Positions 24,901 through 34,064 of a stretch of DNA of 64,000 nt are shown here, in pieces. The notes beneath the pieces are model-generated. The model did not search any database, had not been told where the DNA came from, and was given only the letters and a program-made list of their open reading frames with translations. The stretch spans positions 13,640,001 to 13,704,000 of the forward strand of contig NC_061126.1 of assembly GCF_905220365.1 (NCBI RefSeq). Direction: 5' to 3'. Position 1 is the first letter of the stretch. The number at the start of each line of letters is the position of its first letter. The position numbers were made by a program, and so were the translations under genes. The DNA is from Vanessa cardui. Its lineage: Eukaryota; Arthropoda; Insecta; Lepidoptera; Nymphalidae.

Positions 24901-27900
24901 TATCACGTTTTTTAGCTTTTTTCAAAAATTGTCAAAAATACAACATCAAAAATTTATTTTAAAAAAAGTATCAATTCTTTTTTTTCTTTTGTTTTATAAA
25001 AATGATTAAACACTGGATGTTTGTCAATATTTGAACAATAATTATCGGTCCAAATTTAAAAATGCGAGAAGGAAAACGAAATTATTTGAAAAAAAATTTA
25101 TTTTTTAAAAACTGAAAAAATAATTATGAAACTTGGCCTGCAGATTATTTTAAAAACATAACCGTTTTCTTAGCTTTCCAAAAATGTATAAAAAGAAGGA
25201 CATTATTTCAAATCATTCAAAATAAAATGACCAGAAAGGACGCTTGTGGAAATTCGTATTCGAACATGAACGAATTCGTAATAAAGGTCGCTCTTTAAAA
25301 TTCCCACAAAATTAACTAAAAATAACAACCAATGATAAAAAACTTACTTAACTGACTTAATACAAATTTAAAATAAAATTTAGAAACATAAACAGTTCAA
25401 TAGCTAAGTTATAAATAAAACATTTTGTAATATAGCCTAAATAAAGTTTTAATAAGCGAATCCGAGAAACTCTCTATAACAGAGCACAGCACACACATCA
25501 TGTTCTACAGTAAATAATGCAGGATTCTGTTCTTACTGTTATCCACACGAAGAATTCTCTGAAAGGTAAGTTATTTTTTATAAATTTGTTCTTAATGCGG
25601 ATTCAGGATTTGCGTCTTGTTTGGAAAAGAACTCTGAACCATAAGAAGCCAAATTCGATTAAGATGGGATTACTAACTATCATAATGACATGTTCATTTG
25701 AGTGCGAAAGTGTCCAAAAATATCCTCGTGTGGAATCCTCCTCGAAGACTTACTTGTAGAAAGAAGATTACGAGACAAAATATCATATACCAGGGAGACA
25801 GAATTTGGTATTAATCTAACGTAAATTTGGCTTCTAATGGTTCAGAGTTCTTTTCCAAACAGGACGCCACTCCTGAATACGCGTTAGGCATAAATTTATA
25901 AAAAATAACTTTCTCTTTAGGGACTTCTTTTACCTATTTACTAGATTTATCAAACAGAGCAGTACAAGCGATTAGCGATACTTAATATTGTTATATTCCA
26001 GTTCGAAGGGACATTACATTTTAGTTACATTTAAGGTACATTTGCGACGTTAAGAATTGGTTAATATATACCATTGGAGACCAATGGTAATGTTTTTCAG
26101 CTGTCTTCCATTCGGCCCACTTGAATTCGAAACCAACAATTTATACTACGCTAACTCGAATTTTAGTGAAAATAGTTTTCTTATGTGAAGTTGTTTAAAA
26201 TTTGTTTTTTTTTTAATATGTATTAAATTTTTATATAAAACGCTCACTAAAGGCAATTTTTGTAATAAAACGATTTAAATTACGCTAACAATTATAAGAA
26301 GAGTGTGCGCACACTCTCGAGATAGCGTAGTATAGATTGTTGGTGTCGAAATACATATGTAGTGTTTTCTGACGTGATGTGATGTTGTCGCCGCAGTGCC
26401 TGTGGTCGCTGTTCTACAACGTGAAGGACACGAGCGCGGCCGTGACCAGCGGCACGGACTGCGTGCACGTGTGCGCCGGGCCCGACGCCGCGCTCGACTA
26501 CGACCGCGCCGTGCACCAGGTACGCACACGCGCACACACACACACGCACGCACGCACGCACGCACGCACACGCACACACACACACGTATACACATATCCA
26601 CGCGCACACACGCACACATACATCCACGCACACAAGCACACACGCAGCCTTCAAACGAATTTTAATTTGTAGATTTTTACAAAAATTTGTTTTTAAGTTT
26701 ACGAGTTACCTTTTTAACGATTAACGTTTTTGAACTGTCATCATTATTTATATATCTGAACTATTCATTTATTATTTATTTGTTATTATTGTGATACATT
26801 TGTAATTGGTGTTGCTTTGATATCGTTTTATAAGTAAAGCATTGTAGATAAATATTTACATTGACAGATTTATATTGCGTGCAAAAATTAATTAAGTATT
26901 CAAATGCTGATTGAATAGAAATAAATAACATATATTTTATAATAGCAATAGTTCAAGCTAGTGATTCGCAATAAGTAAGCACGAGAGTGTAAGTCATTCA
27001 CCGCAATATTATCGATGACACGTGTTTGTCGCGCATGCGCATCGCTATGCCAACCGTAACTTATAACCTCAATTGCACCGAAAAAATATGTTTAGTAATA
27101 TATAGGTAGTTATAGTTAGGCTACGTACATGCCAGTCTGGTTAGTTTCAACTAGTCAGTTTTTGTAAGTGCGAATAGCATTAGATGTTGCTACTGTTTTT
27201 TTTGGATTGTAATTGTGTTTGTTTCACTACGTTTAAGTTAAAGGAAAATCGTAAGGTATCCTGCTTGTGATTGATGAAATTCCAACTCACAATACCGTGA
27301 TGGAATATGGTCCTTTGACCTCCTTTCTTGTTTAGTGGTAATATTAGTACATCTGTGAGCTTTAGACAGTGGCGTAGCTATCGTATGGCCAGGTGGTGCA
27401 ATGCACCAGGGCCCCAGAGTTCAGGGGGCCCTCTAAACTAAACCTCTACTTTCTGAAGCTAGAGAATCACGACCCTGCGCACAAGATTTCGTATTTGAAT
27501 GTATCTATAATTTTAAAGGGTAATTATTAGTTAAAGAGAGATGGAAAAGAGAGGGCCCGATTTTTTTTCGATGCACCGGGGCCCTTCCTCACCTAGCTAC
27601 GCCACTGGCTTTAGATCTCTAGATCGTATACAGTGTAGCGCCAACGCCACCGCATTATATAAAACGACGATTAATATTCGTCGTTAATATAAACAAATAG
27701 TAAGAAAATGAATTTATGTAACCAATATGGGAGATCCCACTTCTGAGATGTTGGAATAATACAAAAACTCTCCTCACAATCAATACTTTATCTCTCCCGA
27801 AGTGGTTCACGATCCTTCCAATTCGACGATTAAAGTAAGAATGACCATTTCTAGGCTTACTCCTTGTATTTAATGTTTACACGCCCCTCCTCCGACTGTA

Positions 27901-30900
27901 GCAACATCCGGTTTCGATCCATTTTAAAAACAATTTAGTTTAGTCAAAACCGGATGTTGACAATCAACGCAAATTGTAACAACTATTTAAATCGAATTAT
28001 TTATGCTGATAATACTTTAATACATTAAAACAATAAAATATGATCATATTAAAATAAATATGCTAACACCAAATAAGTCACATAGGAATTAAAATAAAGT
28101 AAAACACTGCAAAATTAGTTCAATAACCTGTAAAAACGGCAACGCCGCGCGAAAGCGCGAGCGCTGGCCTTCCCGCTCCCCGCACAGTCCCCTTTGACTT
28201 CAGCCGACGTCACTTTAGGTTAATTATTTTGTGAATAAATAGTCTGGAACGGCAACGTTTGACCTATTTTGTCCGTAAGATATTGACCCGCTTTTGTTTA
28301 TATAACAATGTCTCCGATAATGTTACAGGATGTTGTTAATTAAAAAAAAAAATTAAAAATATCCTCTCCCTGTCAAAGTTAAGGCATGGATTTTAATGTT
28401 TGCCTTAAAACGTCATATATTATTTGGTATCTTTTAATGCGTTAACATACATTTTACTATAGAAATTGAAAAATAAACACGAATGCTCTAAATGAGTGAA
28501 TTTACAACTATTGATGTGTTCTGATTTAAAGTGTGAGCGAGTCAGTATAGTTACAGGCTCAAGGGAGATACGGATAACTTCCAAACTTAAACAACAAGTT
28601 TGGATTGCTTAATATTTATTATGTTTATGGTATCGCTTCAGGTTTACATTGTATTAAATAATGTATTAAACATATGTTTAAATAATGTATGTAACATATG
28701 TTTAAATATGTGTAAATAATGTATTAAATAAAAGAACACAGTTAAATATGTTAACAGTGATTAAATAGTCATTTAAATTCCGAGTAATTTTTTTTTAAAT
28801 AATTTTATATTAAACCGTATACAAAAGATAGATTGTGCGAGAAAGAAAGGGATACGGGAACATAACTCATTTTCTTTACGTGACGATTTCTGCTATTAGG
28901 CTTGGACGGTACCCGATTATTGTGACATCGTTTGTTTTTATAATAATAATAAATATGATAAAAAGCCTTTATTAATCCAAGACATGGGTTACAGTAAAAA
29001 AAGTAAATTAAGCTAAATAAATTCTACAAGCTAACAAGCTAAATATGTCATGGCCCCTTTAGGGTATAGGCCTCCACCAGTTGCCTCCATTTTTTCCTGT
29101 CGGTAGCTGTTTTCATGTTTGTTTGTCATGTTTTGTTTTTATATTTGGATTAAATATCGATGTTGATATTTGATTTCACATGCCGCCCTTTGCTTGAATA
29201 ACTTTGCATTACACGATTTGTGAGAAAGAGTTGAAACGAATGTGATTTCGAAATCGGTTTCATATTCGTTTCACACCTTTCTCATGACAAAACGAACGAC
29301 AAGACAAAACGAATGCAATCGAAACGATATTTTTGTTTTTTCTATTTTTAATATGTGGTGAAAGCGACTGTAAAGTCGATGACGTCTGTTACTCGAACGA
29401 TATCCGATTTTAGATTCGATTGTGATTCGATGTATAGATCACATAGTTCATCACCTATATTATAGTTACTCTACTGCCAGCCGCTTAAAGGAACTTCTTT
29501 GCAATGTATATAAAATGAATGAAGGAGTTATATTGAAATTAAAACATACGTCGTGTAAAAGCTTTTCTTAATTTATACTTGGTGGTAGGGCTTAGTTCAA
29601 GCCCGTCTGGGTAGGTACCACCCACTCATCAGTTATTCTACCGCCAAACAACAGTGCTCAGTATTGTTGTGTTCCGGTTTGAAGGGTGAGTGAGCCAGTG
29701 TAACTACAGGCACAAGAAACATAACAACGTAGTTCCCAAGGTTGGTGGCGCATTGACGATGTAAGAATTAGTTAATATTTCTTACAGCGTCATTGTCTAT
29801 GGGTGATGGTGACCACTTACCATCAGGTGGCCCATATACTCGTCCGCCAACTTATACCATAAAAATATTGTATTCAATTGTTTCAATACAAAGATAGAAA
29901 ACAATTACATTGTATATTTTATCTGTTACATAATGTACGGTCAACCCGTCTGATCTCATTTATAGTAACAATTACTAATAATGACAATTCAAATCACAAA
30001 CACGGAGATAAAGTCAATTGTAATAATAAAAATTATATATGTTTGTTAATATCTAGTTATCTGTTATATATCTAGTTATATGTTTAGGTAATGTTTTCTA
30101 TTTATAAAAAATAATAGCAATAACATACTTTTAAAAGTAAAAAAAATACATAGGTATAAAAAAAAGTTTAGATGATAATTTTTTTGACTGTTTATTTTAC
30201 GTTTGACCCGAACTATAACTATTGATAAATTAACAAAATTTATATCTTGATCACGAGTGAAAAACGTGTTTCAATTAATATTCGACGTGGAATAGTTCCT
30301 AGAAATTAGTTTTATTGAGATAATAGTCAATTTATAATAGCATTATTTATTACGTAAGTGATTTCGTTTGATCTTATAAATAATCACAAAAACAAACACA
30401 TAATTTTAGTTTAATTTAAAATAATAGTAGAATAAAGGAATATCCTATAATTTTCCCACTTCTGGGCTAAGGTTTCTACTCCCTTTGAGAAAAAAGCTTG
30501 GTGCTTCCTACCATGTTGTTCCAATGCGGGTTAGGCACGGTTTTACAATTTGTTCGTATACCCGCCGACCACTAGATGAATTACAGATATTATGTATCTG
30601 TTTAAGCACAAAAAAAACATTGGTGCTAGTCTGGATTTGAACCCGCAATCATCGGTTAAGAGGCACGCGTAATAACCACTGGGTGATCTGGATTATTAAT
30701 ATTGTATAATCCGCTTGAGCCTATTGTCTTAATACAAGTAATTGAAACCATTGGTGTCTGTACGAGTATACTATTTAGTTTAAAAAAGATCCAATCCAAG
30801 AATGTAATACCTAACGTGACATAAGCTATCTTATTTTCTATAACCGAATTATTCGTTATTTAGTTTCTTCACAAAATATAATTAACGGTATGTTTTCAGG

Positions 30901-31046
30901 CGGAGGAAATCTATAAGAAGATCTGCCCGGGTCAAGTTTTCCTGCCCCGTGCTCCGAATCCAGAGGAAATAGTATTCGAAGATGGGGCAACTCCCGGCCC
31001 CGAGTTCCAAAGGGAGGACGAAGACGCAGAGGGCGACAAGGAGTAA
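9998..31046 (+). CDS. Rep: Rab escort protein (Rab geranylgeranyltransferase component A), 9 coding exons
   Basis: REP binds newly made GDP-Rab proteins in the cytosol, presents them to geranylgeranyltransferase II and delivers them to membranes. Coding exons: 9998-10046, 10691-10889, 11317-11443, 13557-13800, 16170-16392, 19254-19603, 23709-23827, 26397-26519, 30900-31046. All have GT/AG borders and the lengths sum to 1581 nt, giving 526 aa in frame. The GDI/REP dinucleotide-like motif GTGVVES is at residues 15-21 and D-x4-YGG at 38-45. A short acidic/Lys insert lies near 83-105, followed by SRGPLVELL, CSRADVF and EKRMLMK. The block YGNTPFLWPMYGSGEIPQC ... FCRLCAVFGG runs across the exon 5/6 junction. 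FCR, GPD and a C-terminal acidic tail fit REP rather than RabGDI, which is shorter and lacks the insert. The start has A at -3 and G at +4. Length suits insect REP; human CHM is longer. The introns carry many SINEs. Confidence 0.95.
11514..11913 (+). mobile_element. Two tRNA-type SINEs (family B) in tandem, REP intron 3
   Basis: A first copy at 11514-11687 starts with the tRNA-like head GAGATGGCCCAGTGGTTAGA and stops inside the SINE body. A second, more complete copy (11691-11913) follows at once, starting at TGGCCCAGTGG. Both carry a B box (GGGTTCAAACCC). Head-to-tail fusion through the shared word CCACAT/ATGGCCC suggests insertion beside, or unequal exchange between, SINE copies. Confidence 0.75.
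13241..13530 (+). mobile_element. SINE family A copy, ending about 26 nt before REP exon 4
   Basis: This near-complete copy runs from TTGGTAGGG through GTCTGGGTAGGTACCAC, CAGTATTGTTGTGTTCCGG, GTGAGTGAGCCAGTGTAACTA and CAATCAGGTGGCCCATATGC to an A-rich tail. Six good copies of this family occur in the window. It resembles SINEs reported from nymphalid butterflies, though that match is from memory. It is in sense with REP, and its tail lies next to the exon 4 acceptor. Confidence 0.85.
14382..14638 (+). repeat. Interspersed repeat family D, copy 1 (REP intron 4)
   Basis: It begins AACTAGCGACCAGCCCCGGC and ends near TTTATACTATGTAGTGATGG. A second copy in the opposite orientation lies at 17138-17394 and aligns along the whole length. 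I see no open frame and no clear target-site duplication, so the class (decayed non-LTR 3' end or non-autonomous DNA element) is open. Confidence 0.7.
15371..15397 (+). repeat. tRNA/SINE B-box relic
   Basis: The segment GAACCGGGTTCGAATCCCGG is a perfect tRNA T-arm with B box. No matching A box or acceptor stem is found at the right distance, so this is not a working tRNA gene but probably a fragment of a tRNA-derived SINE. Confidence 0.4.
15560..15770 (+). mobile_element. Degenerate SINE family A copy
   Basis: Blocks ATTCTACCGCCAAACA, ATTGTGTTCCAGTTTCAAGG, AGTAAGCC and GTGACCACTTATCATTAGGT match the family in order, with deletions between them. It lies next to the better copy at 15811, in the opposite orientation. 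Confidence 0.6.
15795..15816. repeat. (TTA)n microsatellite
   Basis: A short run of TTA/ATT units, joined to the A/T tail of the neighbouring reversed SINE. It probably grew out of that tail. Confidence 0.7.
15811..16101 (-). mobile_element. SINE family A copy, reversed, 69 nt before REP exon 5
   Basis: Full-length copy in antisense to REP (T-rich tail at 15811, head CTTGGTGGTAGGG at 16101). It pairs with sense copies at 13241 and 17606, so exons 4 and 5 are each bracketed by inverted SINEs. A 115-codon open frame crossing the SINE and exon 5 is only partly real: only 16170-16392 is coding. Confidence 0.88.
17138..17394 (-). repeat. Interspersed repeat family D, copy 2 (REP intron 5)
   Basis: Reverse complement of the element at 14382-14638. 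It ends CGACCCACTCCGGC-like in reverse, and shares the internal blocks TTTCTTTACTATATTGT and GCATCAAAATC. The two copies bracket REP exon 5 as an inverted pair. Confidence 0.7.
17606..17890 (+). mobile_element. SINE family A copy, REP intron 5
   Basis: Sense-oriented copy starting CTTGGTGGTAGGG with an A-rich tail (AAAATAAAAAATAAAAAAAT). It lacks about 25 bp in the middle (between GAGCCAG and GATATAGCATC) compared with the other copies. Confidence 0.85.
18843..18945. repeat. Fragment of an interspersed repeat (family E)
   Basis: The stretch TATAAATGTGAAAGTAACTC ... CCGCTGAACCGAATTAGATG resembles, in reverse, the segment at about 40715-40800 (CAGCGCTTTC, AGAGATAACAGAGGTA, TTATAATA). Such sequences are common ends of dispersed lepidopteran repeats. 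No coding part remains. Confidence 0.4.
19022..19240 (+). mobile_element. tRNA-derived SINE family C, ending just before REP exon 6
   Basis: The head (19024-19110) has an A box-like GGTCGAGTGATGTGTAC and a perfect B box (GGGTTCGATTCCC), followed by a body with TGTCGTCTTGGGTCTGGGTG and CAAGTGCTTTAGCTACTTAC. This is a different family from A and B and has no second copy here. The recognisable part ends only about 15 nt before the exon 6 acceptor at 19253. Confidence 0.75.
19715..20010 (+). mobile_element. SINE family A copy, REP intron 6
   Basis: Full-length sense copy from ACTTGGTGGTAGGGC to a poly-A tail (ATAAAAAAATAAAT). It is among the least diverged copies here. An inverted mate lies 800 bp downstream at 20815-21108. 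Confidence 0.9.
20815..21108 (-). mobile_element. SINE family A copy, reversed, REP intron 6
   Basis: Full-length antisense copy. Together with 19715-20010 it can fold into a long imperfect RNA hairpin in the unspliced transcript. Confidence 0.88.
22811..23107 (+). mobile_element. Full-length tRNA-type SINE family B with target-site duplication
   Basis: Starts AGTCGAGATGGCCCAGTGG (A box region), has the B box GGGTTCAAACTC, and ends with ACAGGCTGTTGTTGTTG, i.e. a (TTG)n tail. It is flanked by an 11-bp direct repeat TGTGATATCCG at 22800-22810 and 23108-23118, as expected for LINE-driven insertion. The 80-codon open frame inside it recurs in the copy at 56285 and is not a gene. Confidence 0.9.
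23945..24127 (+). mobile_element. 3' end of a non-LTR retrotransposon, tail (GATTT)n
   Basis: Contains GAGTTTCTTGCCGGTTCTTC, CCGAACCGGTGGTAG and GAATAAAGTTTATTTTGATT followed by repeats of TTGAT. The same blocks, in the same order, form the 3' end of the larger retrotransposon at 52178-55672, so this is a 5'-truncated copy of a related element. Confidence 0.75.
25550..25931. repeat. Large foldback (inverted repeat) in REP intron 7
   Basis: The arms at 25550-25662 and 25812-25931 are reverse complements over about 115 bp with roughly four in five positions matching. Shared blocks include AGTTATTTTTTATAAATTT and TGTTTGGAAAAGAACTCTGA. The spacer is about 150 bp. No terminal duplication or transposase is visible. 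It could be a decayed foldback element or two inverted copies of a dispersed repeat. Confidence 0.75.
25945..26110 (+). mobile_element. Very degenerate SINE family A fragment
   Basis: Weak match in order to the family: ATATTGTTATATTCCAGTTC, GAAGGGACA, GACGTTAAGAATTGGTTAAT. It touches the right arm of the foldback at 25550-25931. Confidence 0.35.
26520..26645. repeat. (CA)n/(CG)n-rich microsatellite directly after REP exon 8
   Basis: Alternating purine-pyrimidine repeats (ACACAC, GCACGCACGC) begin 5 nt after the GT donor of exon 8 and run for about 120 bp. Open frames on both strands made of Cys/Val/Arg or Thr/His runs are artefacts of this repeat. Confidence 0.9.
27367..27607. mobile_element. 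hAT-type MITE with 14-bp terminal inverted repeats and 8-bp target duplication
   Basis: The ends CAGTGGCGTAGCTA (27367-27380) and its exact reverse complement (27594-27607) bound a 241-bp non-coding element. It is flanked by a perfect 8-bp direct repeat GCTTTAGA (27359-27366 and 27608-27615). An 8-bp duplication and CAGNGGCG-like ends are hallmarks of the hAT superfamily. Subterminal inverted blocks (ATGCACCAGGGCCCC near 27401; GATGCACCGGGGCCC near 27570) extend the foldback. It has no transposase and would depend on one elsewhere. Confidence 0.92.
28518..28640 (+). mobile_element. Degenerate SINE family A fragment
   Basis: Matches only in TTCTGATTTAAAGTGTGAGC, CAGTATAGTTACAGGCTCAA and the spacing between them. 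Old relic in REP intron 8. Confidence 0.35.
29575..29866 (+). mobile_element. SINE family A copy, REP intron 8
   Basis: Full-length sense copy, ATACTTGGTGGTAGGGC to ACTTATACCATAAAAA, with few changes relative to the copies at 19715 and 17606. Confidence 0.9.
30442..30691 (-). mobile_element. SINE family B copy, reversed, REP intron 8
   Basis: Reverse-strand tRNA-type SINE; head at 30691 (CCAGATCACCCAGTGG on the minus strand) with B box GGTTCAAATCC. It is diverged, with an internal change in the GTTTCCTC/ACGATG block. It lies about 200 nt before REP exon 9. Confidence 0.75.
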
Positions 31047-31240
31047 TTGCTGTAGTATTAGTGTTTTTAATAATTGCAGCACTTTCTGGTATGTTACAAT
31101 ACCAACTGTGGACATTACATTGTGTTGACAGCACCAGGTATGAAATTACCATGAATACTTTGATGTTTCAAAGAGGTCCCATACGGCTGGTATGTTTTTA
31201 TACTCTTACGACTTTGTTGGTGAAGCTCCAATTTTATAGA

Positions 31241-31246
31241 AATAAA
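31241..31246 (+). terminator. REP polyadenylation signal
   Basis: First AATAAA downstream of the REP stop codon, 195 nt past it. This gives a short 3' UTR of ordinary size. Confidence 0.5.
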
Positions 31247-32528
31247 TTCTGTAGTAATTAAATACGATTTTTAGATTTCAATTAACGAATAATACGTATC
31301 GCTTTAGATTTGCATCATTATGTAGGACATGATATTAAAAAATCACAAGTAGTAACCATAGACTAAGGCATGATACTTTATGCCAACAAAGTTTGTATGT
31401 TAAAAAATCTCATCATTGATCTCCTGTTAACAGACGAGAATGTGCTGATTAAGTTAAGGTATTATCCCAGTAAGATTTATACGCTTTTAGCTTGACTTAA
31501 TGCATTCCGACTGGTGCGTGGTGGAGACAGGAATATTGATGGTATTGATAGTTTGGTTTTGCACTCTGGTGGGATGCTTCGAGTGACATCTGATCCGGAA
31601 GAGTAATATCATGACATAACGACATATCTTTTTTTTTATATGTAACTATATTGTCTTGTAATATTAAGCAAGAGAAATTTTTAGTTTGAATTGAGTGTTC
31701 ATGATTCATACAAAATCTATCAAGTATTTATTGTGTATATTAACGGACAATTTATTGAGCCAATATTGCTCTCTAGTTTTATATAAAACGTTATTATTTA
31801 TTAAATTTTCAAACTACATAGGGCAGAGAGGTTAGCGGAATGTGAAATTGTCTAGAGCTAAGATTGTATAGGTTAATGAAATTGGATGCACCAGTCAAAC
31901 ACATATATTGTAGCACATTAATTTTTTATATTTAAGTTATTTAGCACTTTCAATCATATTTATTGTCAAAACGAATTTGAATATTCATACATATGCAGCT
32001 TTTGCATATTATAATTCCATTAAAATGTGATTATTAGAAATTACTTTGCATTTTTATTGAAAATTTCCCTATAGTTGTATATTTCTAAGACTTCAGTAGC
32101 AATATGGTATGTTCAGCAAGGCTTCTTTGTTTATACTGGTCGTGAAACCCTATAAGAGATAACAAGATTAAACTTTAATCACAATGTATGTATAACAAAT
32201 AATATATTATAAAACAATGTAATAAAAGTCTAGTTAGCGGCAATAACTTTATTTATGAAAGATATTTTACATCTGGTCCATGACTTACATAATATATTCA
32301 TCAATATTACATAAGATATAAAATCATAAATGGAATACTTAGTTTACAATATTAACAGCTGTCCATGCAAGCTTACAATTATACAATTACACAAAATAAC
32401 AGTTTATATGTCTTCATACATTATAAAATTTTAAAAATGCTTGTATAGGTTTCATACAAAATAACTATTAATGGATACTTTCGTACTTAAGTAGTTTGCT
32501 ACTTAACGTGAAATTGGCACGGCTGCTT
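31247..32528. other. Intergenic region and 3' UTR of IMPDH
   Basis: REP (plus) and IMPDH (minus) converge here. A minus-strand AATAAA lies at about 32246-32252, 280 nt past the IMPDH stop. I see no gene between them; the small open frame at 31497-31709 has no protein-like character. Confidence 0.45.
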
Positions 32529-34064
32529 CTAAAATAATCGTTTTTCATAAGAAAATAATCCGTGAACATTTCCTTCTAATTGTGCTGAGTAAGTTCTCTT
32601 CATAAATCTCAAATCCCCAGAGTAACTCATTTCACGCAAATTAGTTACCGAACGGGCACCAATATCTTGACAACTGTGCTGCATTCCAGTCTGGAGGTAT
32701 GGTAGAAAGCGAAGAACAGATCCTTTGTCAACTATACTTCCACTTACTCCCTGAGCAACTCTGTGTTTATCAGTTTCCTTGTGGAAATATCGGCTCATGG
32801 CTGAGCCTTTGCCATCTTTGTTTTCCATTGCTTCTAAGCTTCCCATTCCCCTGTATTTCTTGAGCCTAACACCATCAGAAAAGAAGTATTCACCTGGAGC
32901 TTCTGAAGTGCCCGCGAGAAGTGAACCCATCATTACAGTTGAAGCACCCAAAGCAAGAGATTTCACAATATGGCCCACAGATTGGATTCCACCATCGGCA
33001 ATGACTGGGATATTAAACTGACGAGCATAGGAACTGACCTGATACACTGCTGTAGCTTGAGGGCATCCACAAGCCATAACTTCCTGTGTAATGCAAATAG
33101 ATCCACTACCCATACCCACTCTCAGGGCGTCAGCACCAGCTTCAATGAGATTTTTAGCTTGCATCCTTGTTACAACATTCCCTCCGATGACTTGAATGTC
33201 TGGGAAAGTCTTTTTAATGTACTTGATCATTTCTATTTGGTATATCGAATTACCCTGGGAAGAGTCTAGAACAATTACATCAACTCCATTATTTACAAGA
33301 AGTTGAAGACGTTCTTTGTCAGCTTCTCTAGTTCCAATGGCAGCACCCACTAACAGTTGTTTGTTGGAATCTTTTGATGCATTGGGGTAACTTCTGGCCT
33401 TTTTCAAATCAGTTCTAGCAATCAGAGCCACAAGCTCACCTGAGCCGTTAATAATGGGCAATTTGCCTTTTTTGCTCTTCTCCAGGATATAATTAGCATC
33501 TTGTAGAGTAACACCAGATTGAGCAGTAATCATTTCCTGTATAGGTGTCATAACTTCTTTCAAACTGAGTTGTGGATCACCTTCCCTGAAATCAATATCT
33601 CTAGATGTGACAATACCAATCAACCTCCCGCCTAATTTCCCATTTTCTGTAATTGGATAACCAGTAAATCCATTTTTCTTCTTCGCCTCCAAGACATCAG
33701 CAACTGTATTTTCTGGGCCCATACAGACTGGGTCTCGGATGAAACCATGTTTATATTTCTTGACTTTATGAACCTCATTAGCCTGATAGTCTGGAGTGCA
33801 ATTGTGATGTATAATACCTATACCTCCACATAGAGCCATGGCGATAGCCATGTCAGCTTCGGTTACGGTGTCCATCGGAGTCGAAACCAGAGGTGCCTTG
33901 AGGTTTATTTTCTTAGTGAGTGGAGATGTCAAGTCGACTTCCTCGGCTTTGAAATTGATGAACCCCGGGAGCAGAAGGAAATCATTATAAGTCAGACCTT
34001 CGCTGTTTGCAAAGATTTCCTTAGCCGACAGCCCATCCCGTAAATCACCTTCTGCGTTTGACAT
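32529..34064 (-). CDS. IMPDH: Inosine-5'-monophosphate dehydrogenase, 511 aa
   Basis: IMPDH oxidises IMP to XMP with NAD+, the rate-limiting step of guanine nucleotide synthesis, as a cytosolic tetramer/octamer (fly gene raspberry). The protein aligns end to end with animal IMPDHs. It has a TIM barrel interrupted after about residue 108 by a CBS pair (about 110-225), NAD-site D267-SSQGNS, IMP loop GMGSGSICITQE with catalytic Cys324, DGGI near 353, SRYF on the mobile flap, and the conserved C-terminus SYEKRLF. The open frame extends upstream to a GTG at 34082, but the ATG at 34064 (A at -3, protein begins MSNAEGDL) is the likely start. The coding region has no intron, unlike the neighbouring intron-rich genes. 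A GTAAGT donor near 34464 hints at a spliced 5' leader. Confidence 0.97.
   Translation of the reverse strand: MSNAEGDLRDGLSAKEIFANSEGLTYNDFLLLPGFINFKAEEVDLTSPLTKKINLKAPLVSTPMDTVTEADMAIAMALCGGIGIIHHNCTPDYQANEVHKVKKYKHGFIRDPVCMGPENTVADVLEAKKKNGFTGYPITENGKLGGRLIGIVTSRDIDFREGDPQLSLKEVMTPIQEMITAQSGVTLQDANYILEKSKKGKLPIINGSGELVALIARTDLKKARSYPNASKDSNKQLLVGAAIGTREADKERLQLLVNNGVDVIVLDSSQGNSIYQIEMIKYIKKTFPDIQVIGGNVVTRMQAKNLIEAGADALRVGMGSGSICITQEVMACGCPQATAVYQVSSYARQFNIPVIADGGIQSVGHIVKSLALGASTVMMGSLLAGTSEAPGEYFFSDGVRLKKYRGMGSLEAMENKDGKGSAMSRYFHKETDKHRVAQGVSGSIVDKGSVLRFLPYLQTGMQHSCQDIGARSVTNLREMSYSGDLRFMKRTYSAQLEGNVHGLFSYEKRLF

Noticed and set aside
26275..26672. Several overlapping frames of 89-122 codons on both strands
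   Set aside because: They are translations of the CA/CG microsatellite and of REP exon 8 in wrong frames.
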